From positions 5,350 to 20,410 of the forward strand of contig DETO01000101.1 of assembly GCA_002362135.1 (NCBI GenBank): a DNA stretch of 15,061 bases. Direction: 5' to 3'. The stretch is from Ruminococcus sp. UBA3286. GTDB taxonomy: Bacteria; Bacillota; Clostridia; Oscillospirales; Ruminococcaceae. The position numbers and the translations under genes were made by a program. Below are positions 7,970 to 13,969 of this stretch, in pieces; within the stretch, counting starts at the first letter, position 1, and each line of letters begins with the position of its first letter. The notes beneath the pieces are model-generated. The model did not search any database and had not been told where the DNA came from. It was given only the letters and a program-made list of their open reading frames with translations.

Positions 7970-8165
7970 TAAAAACGATCCGCAGGAACTCGCAGACCTT
8001 ATAGATTCTCTCATGGCTGACGGAAGCGGTCATGTGAATATCATATCTGACGAGAACAGCGCGGAATTAAAAGTCAACGTGGTAAACAGCACGGATTATT
8101 GTGGAAATAAGGGCGCGTGCTGTCAGCCTACGGAAAATTATATCGACGACGATCAGGAGGACTAA
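7962..8165 (+). CDS. Small acidic Cys-containing protein between the two PFL parts
   Basis: 67 residues, no assigned function. It is translated from ATG 7962 behind GGAGGA (7948-7953, spacing 8), and its start overlaps the end of the large PFL gene, so the two are likely translationally coupled. Residues about 5-24 (ELADLIDSLMADGSGHVNI) resemble the opening of the following glycyl radical protein (VDNLIELLDGYVEKGGHHLNV), suggesting a shared ancestor. It then diverges: there is no RVSGY glycine motif, and instead a DYCGNKGACC segment with three cysteines and a strongly acidic tail. The cysteines might bind metal or take part in thiol chemistry, but that is inference. Its last codons contain the AGGAGG that drives the next gene. 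Possible roles are adaptor, chaperone or protective partner for the radical domain. Confidence 0.8.
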   Translation: MFDKNDPQELADLIDSLMADGSGHVNIISDENSAELKVNVVNSTDYCGNKGACCQPTENYIDDDQED

Positions 8166-8167
8166 TT

Positions 8168-8407
8168 ATGGATAATCAGAAACAGGTAGACAACCTTATT
8201 GAATTGCTCGACGGCTATGTTGAAAAAGGCGGTCATCACCTTAATGTAAACGTTTTTACTAAGGAAACTCTTCTCGACGCGCAGGCTCATCCGGAAAAAT
8301 ATCCGCAGCTTACGGTGCGTGTTTCGGGATATGCCGTAAATTTCGTGAAGCTTACAAAAGAGCAGCAGGACGACGTAATTTCGCGTACATTCCACAGCTC
8401 GCTTTAA
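8168..8407 (+). CDS. Stand-alone glycyl radical domain of pyruvate formate-lyase (GrcA-like)
   Basis: 79 residues equivalent to the C-terminal end of PflB. It aligns with E. coli PflB through GGxHLNVNV (21-29), HPEKYPQLTVRVSGYAV (41-57) and LTKEQQDDVISRTF (62-75). The radical-bearing glycine is G54 in RVSGYAV; an activating enzyme would abstract its hydrogen using S-adenosylmethionine and an Fe-S cluster. In E. coli a similar protein, GrcA/YfiD, is a spare part that rescues oxygen-cleaved PFL. Here the large subunit lacks its own copy, so this appears to be the obligatory partner. Start ATG 8168 is chosen because a perfect AGGAGG (8155-8160) lies 7 bases upstream. An in-frame ATG at 8117 would add 17 residues read through the previous gene in another frame. 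The gap to the middle gene is 2 bases. Confidence 0.93.
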   Translation: MDNQKQVDNLIELLDGYVEKGGHHLNVNVFTKETLLDAQAHPEKYPQLTVRVSGYAVNFVKLTKEQQDDVISRTFHSSL

Positions 8408-8445
8408 GAACCTGTCCGCATAGGAAATGTTCTAACTTAACAAGC

Positions 8446-8476
8446 AAAAGGCAGCCCATTACGGACTGCCTTTTTA
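8446..8476. terminator. Intrinsic terminator after the PFL operon, probably shared
   Basis: A stem AAAAGGCAG (8446-8454) with CTGCCTTTT (8466-8474), an 11-base loop and a T-run on the plus side. On the minus strand it follows the stop at 8478 and is trailed by TTTTGCTTG, so it can also end the convergent gene. Confidence 0.82.
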
Positions 8477-8477
8477 T

Positions 8478-8912
8478 TTATAAGAATTGCCGCATATTCT
8501 GCGAAAGCTTCTCCTCAGCTTTGATAAGGCGTTTTGCAATATCTTTCGAACGCTCGTCAGCCGCCTTGTACTGATTCATATATCGGCTCAGGGATTTTAT
8601 CCCCATATTACAGCCGTCCGTCATCAGCTCGGCGATCGTGCTGTCGGATTCGTTCATTTTAAGCTTAATGTTAGTTTTCATCCATGACATCCCCGACGCT
8701 ATAGGACTCGGCTCTTTGCCGTTGTCGTGATAATCGGCTAAAACGTCCTGAAGATCGGTTTGAAGCCTATGATTTTCTTTTGTACTGTCTTGCAGATATT
8801 TCCGCATCTTCGGGCTGTCGGCATAAGCCGTCACCTCGTCCAAGGCGGAAATTCCCATTTTTATGCCTGCGTCGCATTCTCTCAGCAGCTTTACGGTATC
8901 CTGTTCAACCAT
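8478..8912 (-). CDS. Ferritin-like helical-bundle protein, DUF2383 type
   Basis: A 144-residue, almost wholly helical soluble protein with two related halves (about 1-70 and 85-144). The pattern of helix pairs, a central PSPIASGMSWMKTNIK segment and a second half beginning with an acidic SDSTIAELMTDG run fits the DUF2383 (PA2169-type) four-helix bundle family, which is grouped with ferritin-like folds. No clear di-iron ExxH pair is seen, so metal binding is not claimed. Biochemical function is unknown. It follows the lysine operon on the same strand by 54 bases, but a strong hairpin lies between (8917-8960). Its likely ribosome binding site, AAAGGAAG (8922-8929), is inside that hairpin. No separate promoter is obvious, so expression may depend on read-through or opening of the hairpin. 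Confidence 0.75.
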   Translation of the reverse strand: MVEQDTVKLLRECDAGIKMGISALDEVTAYADSPKMRKYLQDSTKENHRLQTDLQDVLADYHDNGKEPSPIASGMSWMKTNIKLKMNESDSTIAELMTDGCNMGIKSLSRYMNQYKAADERSKDIAKRLIKAEEKLSQNMRQFL

Positions 8913-8960
8913 AAAAAATCACTTCCTTTCGGGATTATTTTTCCCCGAAAAGAAGTGATT
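8913..8960 (-). terminator. Hairpin terminator of the lysine operon overlapping the next gene's ribosome binding site
   Basis: On the minus strand AATCACTTC (8952-8960) pairs with GAAGTGATT (8917-8925), and TTCGGG (8944-8949) pairs with CCCGAA (8928-8933). The two stems are separated by a 2x2 internal loop and close a 10-base loop. Six T residues (8913-8918) follow directly, then the ATG of the 8478-8912 gene at 8912. The 3' arm contains AAAGGAAG, the only good ribosome binding site for that gene. Confidence 0.8.
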
Positions 8961-8966
8961 ATTCTT

Positions 8967-9245
8967 TTAATTTTCTTCTTTATTTTTTTTGCGACGAAGC
9001 ATAAAATAAGAAGAAATTATAAGGGCAATGCCTATGAGCGCAAGTATAACAAGGAATGCAATATCTTTTCCCGCATTTCTTGTTACAAAGACCGCCGTCG
9101 GTCCGTCTGCGCCGCCAATTATCCCAATAGTTTTAGCTTTAAGATGCAAATTAACGCCAAAACCTACAAGCATACATAATACGACAGATGAAGCTGTTAT
9201 AACAGAACCTATCCCCCCTATAATAATACCTATAGTTTTTTTCAT
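8967..9245 (-). CDS. Small membrane protein with a Na+-decarboxylase-beta-like GGADGPT motif
   Basis: 92 residues. Seen: membrane helix at about 4-30, the segment TIGIIGGADGPTAVFV at 39-54, a second membrane helix at about 61-83 and a basic RRKKNK tail. The IGIIGGADGPT string is a hallmark of the beta subunits of Na+-translocating decarboxylases (OadB, GcdB and relatives), which are about 370-430 residues with many helices. This protein is far too short to be a complete pump subunit and starts and ends cleanly, so it looks like a free-standing mini-protein rather than a decayed copy. Its start overlaps the ddh stop as TAATG, indicating translational coupling and placement as the last gene of the lysine operon. 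A role in ion or metabolite movement is only a guess. Confidence 0.72.
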   Translation of the reverse strand: MKKTIGIIIGGIGSVITASSVVLCMLVGFGVNLHLKAKTIGIIGGADGPTAVFVTRNAGKDIAFLVILALIGIALIISSYFMLRRKKNKEEN

Positions 9246-10231
9246 TAAAGCATTTTACTCCTTAATTCTTCCGCACTTAAAGGAGAAAGATAAGCGGGAG
9301 CAATGTCAAATGCAGTTTTACAGCCTGTTGCGCCCTCAGCCTTTAATCTTGCCAATGCTCTTGCATAGCAGATAAGCACGCTTGCGGTAAATTCGGGATT
9401 TGACTCAAGTTTAAGCGAATATTCTATCATCTGATGTGTTTTCTCGCCGTCGCCTGTCATTCCGCTGCGCATTACAAAACCGCCGTGCGGCATTTTATTA
9501 TGAACCGCGTCGAATTCTTCTTCGGAAATAAAGTTTACTGTTGTATCATATTCGTCAAAATAATTCTTCATGTTCTTGATAGATTCCTCGATCTTAGCAA
9601 GATCAGCGCCCTCTTCGGCTACTACCCAGCATTCGCGGAGATGCTTCTGACGAGTAGTAAGATCAGGCTGCGAACCGCTTCTGACAGCTTCCATTGCAGA
9701 TTCTATCGGAACGGTATACTGAATTCCTCTCTTAACGCCCTCAACGCGTCGGATAGCGTCGGAATGTCCCTGACTTACGCCCTTGCCCCAGAACGTATAA
9801 GTCTTGCCGTTGGGGAGGATCGACTCGGCATAAAGTCTGTTCAGCGAGAAAAGTCCCGGATCCCAGCCAAGTGAAATAAACGCAAGATGTCCGCTTTCCT
9901 TTGCAGCTTTGTCAACATTTGCAAAATGTTCGGGAATCCTTGCATGAGTGTCAAAACTGTCGATAACATTGAAGATCTTTGCAAGTTCCGGAGTCTGCTT
10001 CGGAAGATCGGTAGCGCTGCCGCCGCAAATGATCATAACGTCGATATCGTCAGCCATTGAAGCCGCGTCGTCCATGCTGTAAACTTTTGCACCAGCAGCA
10101 GTTTTTACGCTTGCAGGGTCGCGTCTTGTAAATACTCCGACAAGTTCCATATCATCGTTCTGAGCGACAGCAAGTTCAACTCCCCTGCCCAGATTTCCGT
10201 ATCCTGCAATACCTATTCTTACTTTATTCAT
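9245..10231 (-). CDS. ddh: meso-Diaminopimelate D-dehydrogenase
   Basis: NADPH-dependent enzyme (EC 1.4.1.16) that converts L-2-amino-6-oxopimelate (from tetrahydrodipicolinate) plus ammonia to meso-DAP in one step, bypassing the succinyl/acetyl and epimerase branch. At 328 residues it matches the ~320-residue Ddh family. An N-terminal Rossmann fold has GYGNLG at 10-15 followed by ELVGVFTRRDP (30-40, NADP-type arginines). The FISLGWDPGLFSLNRL and GKGVSQGHSDAIRRVEGVKRG segments are characteristic of the family. A 17-base gap separates it from dapB, and AAAGGA upstream is the likely ribosome binding site, with a rather long spacer. Its product is needed for both lysine and peptidoglycan. Confidence 0.95.
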   Translation of the reverse strand: MNKVRIGIAGYGNLGRGVELAVAQNDDMELVGVFTRRDPASVKTAAGAKVYSMDDAASMADDIDVMIICGGSATDLPKQTPELAKIFNVIDSFDTHARIPEHFANVDKAAKESGHLAFISLGWDPGLFSLNRLYAESILPNGKTYTFWGKGVSQGHSDAIRRVEGVKRGIQYTVPIESAMEAVRSGSQPDLTTRQKHLRECWVVAEEGADLAKIEESIKNMKNYFDEYDTTVNFISEEEFDAVHNKMPHGGFVMRSGMTGDGEKTHQMIEYSLKLESNPEFTASVLICYARALARLKAEGATGCKTAFDIAPAYLSPLSAEELRSKML

Positions 10232-10248
10232 TATTTATTCGTCCTTTC

Positions 10249-10998
10249 TCAAATCAGCATCTGCATATCGTACAGCCCTGCCGGCTTATCTTTAAGATAA
10301 ATAGCCGCCTTTACCGAACCCTCGGCGAAAACAGTTTTTGAAGCCGCAGAATGAGACAGCGTTATGACCTCGTCGTTGCCTGCAAATATCACATCGTGTT
10401 CACCGACGATAGTGCCGCCTCTGATAGCGTGCATTCCTATTTCGTTTTTCTCACGCTTTGCCCTGCGCGAATGGCGGTCGTAAACATACTGCTTCGAGTT
10501 GTCAAGCGTTTCGTTTATGGCGTTTGCAAGCATTATAGCCGTTCCGCTCGGAGCGTCAAGCTTCTGATTATGATGCTTTTCGACGATCTCAATGTCAAAT
10601 CTGTCGCCTAAAACTTCCGCAGCCTTTTTTGCAAGCTGAACGAGAAGATTGATTCCCAGCGACATATTGAACGTAAAGAATACGGGTATCTGTTCCGCAG
10701 CAGCCTTAATTTTTGCGATCTGCTCGTCGCTGTAACCCGTGGACGCAACTACGATCGGAGTTCCGGTAGAAAGGCAGTATTCCAAAAGTCCGTCGAGGGA
10801 AGCAGGATTTGAGAAATCTATAATAACATCGGGCTTTACAGGAAGTTCCGCAGGCTTGCTGACGATCGGGAAATCGGCATACTGCTCGGTATAAAGATCG
10901 ATACCGGCAACGACTTTGCAGTCTTCTCTGTCTTTAACGCAGCCGTAAATGGTTTTGCCCATCTTGCCGTTTGCGCCGCAAATTGCTATATTTGTCAT
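10249..10998 (-). CDS. dapB: 4-Hydroxy-tetrahydrodipicolinate reductase
   Basis: NAD(P)H-dependent reduction of the DapA product to tetrahydrodipicolinate (EC 1.17.1.8), the substrate of the neighbouring Ddh. 249 residues, normal for the family. Seen: dinucleotide-binding GANGKMG at 8-14, and the catalytic and substrate loop EKHHNQKLDAPSGTA with H142-H143, K146 and DAPSGT at 148-153. The RGGTIVGEHDVIFAG segment in the C-terminal domain is also typical. Start ATG 10998 follows AAAGGAGAGT. It sits 38 bases after dapA in the same operon. Confidence 0.96.
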   Translation of the reverse strand: MTNIAICGANGKMGKTIYGCVKDREDCKVVAGIDLYTEQYADFPIVSKPAELPVKPDVIIDFSNPASLDGLLEYCLSTGTPIVVASTGYSDEQIAKIKAAAEQIPVFFTFNMSLGINLLVQLAKKAAEVLGDRFDIEIVEKHHNQKLDAPSGTAIMLANAINETLDNSKQYVYDRHSRRAKREKNEIGMHAIRGGTIVGEHDVIFAGNDEVITLSHSAASKTVFAEGSVKAAIYLKDKPAGLYDMQMLI

Positions 10999-11036
10999 TT
11001 TTTACTCTCCTTTAATTTTGCAGAAGCATTATCATT

Positions 11037-11924
11037 TCAGACAAGACCGTGCTTTTCGAGCGATGCTCTGAGAGCCGCCTTATGCTCGTCGGTCATCTCA
11101 ACAAGCGGAAGTCTGCACGGGCCTGCGTTAACACCCATCATATTAACGGCTTCTTTGACGGGGATTGGATTGACCTCGATAAACAGATTATTTATAAGAT
11201 CAAGATATTCTATCTGAAGCTTTGAAGCCTCGGCGAAATTATTGTCGAGACAATACTGAGCCATCATATGAGTTTCCTTGGGAATAACATGAGAAAGTAC
11301 GGAAATAACGCCCTTAGCGCCCAGCGACATAAGAGGTACGATCATATCGTCGTTGCCGCTGTAAACATCTATCATATCGCCGCATTCCGCGATAAGCTTT
11401 GCCGCGTAGCTGATGTTTCCGCTTGCTTCCTTGACGGCGGCGATATTGCGATGTTCGGCAAGCTTTTTGATAGTTGCGACATCCATATTGACGCCTGTTC
11501 GACCGGGGATATTATAAAGCACGATCGGAATATTAACTGCGTCGGCGATCGCAGTGAAATGGGCGATAAGTCCCTTTTGAGTGGTCTTGTTGTAATAAGG
11601 AGTAACAAGCAGAAGAGCGTCCGCGCCGACCTCTTCGGCTTCCTTTGAAAGCTTGATAGCATACGCGGTATCGTTGCTGCCCGTTCCTGCTATAACGGGA
11701 ACTCTGCCATTTACACGCTCAACGGCAAATCTGATGCATTCAAGATGCTCCGCGTCCGTCATAGTTGAAGCTTCTCCTGTTGTACCGCAGATAACTATAG
11801 CGTCCGTGCAGTTGTCGATCTGATCATCTATCATTTCGCCAAGTACGCTGTAATTAATTGAGCCGTCGGCGTTCATAGGTGTTATAATGGCGATCGCCGC
11901 ACCTGTAAAAATAGTATTCTTCAT
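11037..11924 (-). CDS. dapA: 4-Hydroxy-tetrahydrodipicolinate synthase
   Basis: Condenses pyruvate with aspartate semialdehyde (EC 4.3.3.7), the committed step to DAP and lysine. 295 residues, standard length. Seen: GTTGE (47-51), TPYYNK (108-113), the catalytic tyrosine Y137 in LYNIPGRTG, and the Schiff-base lysine K165 in AAVKEASGN. These match T44, Y133 and K161 of the E. coli enzyme with a 4-residue shift. AAAGGA lies upstream of ATG 11924. It follows the 200-residue unknown gene by 17 bases and precedes dapB by 38 bases. Confidence 0.97.
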   Translation of the reverse strand: MKNTIFTGAAIAIITPMNADGSINYSVLGEMIDDQIDNCTDAIVICGTTGEASTMTDAEHLECIRFAVERVNGRVPVIAGTGSNDTAYAIKLSKEAEEVGADALLLVTPYYNKTTQKGLIAHFTAIADAVNIPIVLYNIPGRTGVNMDVATIKKLAEHRNIAAVKEASGNISYAAKLIAECGDMIDVYSGNDDMIVPLMSLGAKGVISVLSHVIPKETHMMAQYCLDNNFAEASKLQIEYLDLINNLFIEVNPIPVKEAVNMMGVNAGPCRLPLVEMTDEHKAALRASLEKHGLV

Positions 11925-11941
11925 AGCGATGTCCTTTCTGT

Positions 11942-12544
11942 TTATTCGGGATAATTCAGCCAGTTTTCGCTGTCAAAATCATCAATATTTTTAAGAAGTT
12001 CATTTAAATAATTTTCGGCTTCTTTCTGATTGGGATACCATACAAGCGACTGCCCGAAGCCGTATGATTTCATTCGTTTTGCCGTTGCGGCTCTCCATTT
12101 AAGCATACGTCTTGTGCCGTTATCGGGCAAAAGTACGCAATCTTTCGCATTTGCGGAAATATTGTATTCCCGTTCATTAACTTCATCATACTGCACGCTG
12201 CGATAAACCGTCGCGTTCTTATACCAACCGACAATTACGCTTTCGTTCGTATCGGCAGTTGCGCACCAGACAACCAAAACGTTTTCTTCTTTGGGATCAT
12301 TTTTTTCGCAGCCTGAAATTTTTTCTATATGCAGCTGATTCATATCCCTGCCATTTGTTGATTTAGTCTCGACAAATCCAAGGCATTTTTTATTGCCGTT
12401 TACGTCAAATACCTTGAAATTATATTCTTCTCCGCCGTAACCGTTTTCAGCAACAAAAGCGCCGCCGTTATAAGGTTTATCGTTAAATTCTTTAACGCCC
12501 TTATAATATCTCATATGTGCAGTCTTGCAAAAAAGTATTTTCAT
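11942..12544 (-). CDS. Unrecognised 200-residue protein within the lysine operon
   Basis: A soluble alpha/beta-looking protein with no signal peptide or membrane segment. Noticeable segments: an N-terminal MKILFCKTAHMRYYKG, a glycine-rich GGAFVAENGYGGEEYNF (27-43), a beta-rich NVLVVWCATADTNESVIVGW (88-107) leading into WYKNATVYR (107-115), and a C-terminal helical part ending SENWLNYPE. I have an impression that the VIVGWYKNATVYR pattern recurs as an N-terminal domain of nuclease-like proteins, but I cannot name the family and no nuclease motif is present here. Its start overlaps the asd stop as TGATG, so it is coupled to asd translation and falls under the lysine riboswitch. AAGGGA about 14 bases upstream is a weak ribosome binding site. 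A link to lysine metabolism is suggested only by position. Confidence 0.8.
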   Translation of the reverse strand: MKILFCKTAHMRYYKGVKEFNDKPYNGGAFVAENGYGGEEYNFKVFDVNGNKKCLGFVETKSTNGRDMNQLHIEKISGCEKNDPKEENVLVVWCATADTNESVIVGWYKNATVYRSVQYDEVNEREYNISANAKDCVLLPDNGTRRMLKWRAATAKRMKSYGFGQSLVWYPNQKEAENYLNELLKNIDDFDSENWLNYPE

Positions 12545-13623
12545 CAGTCAAAATATCCCTTAGCCGCAAGAAGTTCTGCAAGGAGAACTCCGCCGCCTGC
12601 CGCTCCTCTTAATGTATTGTGTGAAAGGCATACGAACTTGTAATCATACTGCGTATCTTCGCGGAGACGGCCTGTCGATACTGCCATTCCGTTTTCGAGA
12701 TTTCTGTCAAGCTTAGCCTGCGGACGATTATCGTCCTCGAAATAATGGATAAACTGCTTGGGCGCGCTGGGAAGTTCCAGTTCCTGAGGAACGCCCTTGA
12801 AATCAGCCCACAACCGGAGTATCTCTTCCTTTGAGGGCTTATTCTCGAAGCTTACGAATACTGCCGCCGTATGACCGTCGGAAACGGGAACTCTGAGACA
12901 CTGAGTTGTGATAGAAGGTGTGGAAGCCTTGACTATCTCATTGCCCTTGATCTCGCCCCATACTTTCAGCGGCTCCTGCTCTGATTTTTCTTCCTCGCCG
13001 CCGATGTAAGGGATAAGGTTATCAACCATTTCAGGCCATGTTTCAAAATTCTTGCCTGCTCCGGAAATCGCCTGATATGTGCAGGCGAGAACGCTTTTCA
13101 GACCGAATTTTCTGAGAGGGTGAAGCGCAGGAACATAACTCTGGATAGAGCAATTTGATTTTACTGCAATAAATCCGCGCTTAGTTCCGAGGCGTTCTCT
13201 CTGAGCCTTGATGATCTCTATGTGGTCGGGATTTATCTCCGGAACTACCATAGGCACGTCGGGAGTGAATCTATGAGCCGAATTGTTGGAAACTATCGGG
13301 CATTCAGCCTTTGCATAAGCTTCTTCAAGAGCCTTGATCTCGTCTTTTTTCATATCAACGGCGCAGAAGCAGAAATCAACCATAGAAGCGATCTTTTCGA
13401 TATCTGCCGTCGCGTCCAGAAGAACCATATCCTTCATTGATTCAGGCATGGGAACAGCCATTTTCCAGCGATTTCCTGCAACCTCCCCGTATGTCTTGCC
13501 TGCGCTTCTCGGAGACGCCGCAAGCACCTTTACATTGAACCACGGATGATTCTCCAGAAGCGTTGCAAAGCGCTGTCCAACCATACCTGTAGCGCCGATA
13601 ATTCCTACGTTGTACTGTTTCAT
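12544..13623 (-). CDS. asd: Aspartate-semialdehyde dehydrogenase, archaeal/fungal-like type
   Basis: NADPH-dependent reduction of aspartyl phosphate to aspartate semialdehyde (EC 1.2.1.11), feeding DapA and the threonine/methionine branch. 359 residues from the chosen start. Seen: nucleotide-binding GATGMVG (10-16), the nucleophile C158 in VKSNCSIQSY, and the catalytic-type H251 in VPVSDGH. The length, SNNSAHR and the NCSIQSYVPALHPL context fit the archaeal/fungal-like branch rather than the shorter classical bacterial form. Start ATG 13623 is preceded by GAGGAG at 7 bases. An in-frame upstream ATG at 13689 would run through the riboswitch terminator and is rejected. First gene of the operon, directly behind the lysine riboswitch. 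Confidence 0.95.
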   Translation of the reverse strand: MKQYNVGIIGATGMVGQRFATLLENHPWFNVKVLAASPRSAGKTYGEVAGNRWKMAVPMPESMKDMVLLDATADIEKIASMVDFCFCAVDMKKDEIKALEEAYAKAECPIVSNNSAHRFTPDVPMVVPEINPDHIEIIKAQRERLGTKRGFIAVKSNCSIQSYVPALHPLRKFGLKSVLACTYQAISGAGKNFETWPEMVDNLIPYIGGEEEKSEQEPLKVWGEIKGNEIVKASTPSITTQCLRVPVSDGHTAAVFVSFENKPSKEEILRLWADFKGVPQELELPSAPKQFIHYFEDDNRPQAKLDRNLENGMAVSTGRLREDTQYDYKFVCLSHNTLRGAAGGGVLLAELLAAKGYFD

Positions 13624-13650
13624 ATTTTTTCTCCTCGTAAAAAAAATTTT

Positions 13651-13682
13651 GCAAAAAATAAGAAAACCGGTTGCAAACCGGC
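13651..13682 (-). terminator. Riboswitch-controlled intrinsic terminator upstream of asd
   Basis: On the minus strand CCGGTT (13676-13681) pairs with AACCGG (13667-13672) around a 3-base loop and is followed by the T-rich TTTTCTTATTTTTT. The 5' arm GCCGGT (13677-13682) can instead pair with ATCGGC (13729-13734), which overlaps the closing helix of the lysine aptamer. This is the usual switch. Confidence 0.75.
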
Positions 13683-13730
13683 TCATCATGAGTTATAATA
13701 GAAGTATTGGCAATGATCAAAAACATATGC

Positions 13731-13893
13731 CGATAGCTCTCCACCACGATCATGATGACAGCCGCAGATCTATTGAATCTACAGCCGAAACAGAATTTTC
13801 CAAAGACTGTTCCTCGGCGGCATTGCCTTTCGCCACGCTTCATCGGATCGGACAACCTCCCCGTGGTTACTATTCGCAGCCGCGCCTCTACCT
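13731..13893 (-). promoter_or_regulatory. Lysine riboswitch (L-box) aptamer
   Basis: Read on the minus strand, the leader shows the L-box landmarks in order: GGTAGAGGCGCGG at the 5' end (from 13892), AATAGTAACCA, a GGGGAGG region, a GCCGCCGAGG region, GGCTGTCA near the 3' side and GGAGAGCTATC at the 3' end (to 13732). The closing P1 helix is GGTAG (13888-13892) with CTATC (13732-13736). Conserved blocks closely parallel the Bacillus subtilis lysC leader. Lysine binding would stabilise P1 and release the terminator, lowering expression of asd and the genes behind it. Confidence 0.92.
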
Positions 13894-13899
13894 GTATTT

Positions 13900-13928
13900 A
13901 TAATATCACTTTATAATTATTCTGTCAA
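13900..13928 (-). promoter_or_regulatory. Promoter of the lysine riboswitch/asd operon
   Basis: On the minus strand, TTGACA (13923-13928), a 17-base spacer and TATTAT (13900-13905) predict a start near 13893, immediately before the P1 helix of the riboswitch. The match in position to the aptamer's 5' edge makes the call stronger. Confidence 0.72.
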
Positions 13929-13969
13929 TATCTTTTTTGAAAAAATTTTATCTCTGAAGGAGTTTATTT

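Noticed and set aside
7940..8175. The split PFL as a simple sequencing frameshift or pseudogene
   Set aside because: Two good ribosome binding sites, two clean starts, an extra 67-residue protein with its own sequence and intact motifs in all parts cannot come from a single indel.
8117..8407. 96-residue form of the glycyl radical protein starting at ATG 8117
   Set aside because: It overlaps the middle gene in another frame and lacks a ribosome binding site, whereas ATG 8168 has a perfect AGGAGG at ideal spacing.
12544..13689. Longer 381-residue form of asd starting at 13689
   Set aside because: The extra 22 residues would be read through the riboswitch terminator, with no ribosome binding site; the family's N-terminus begins at ATG 13623 behind GAGGAG.
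13442..13903. Open frames on both strands across the asd leader
   Set aside because: They lie over the lysine riboswitch and the asd 5' end and show no protein-like composition or start signals.
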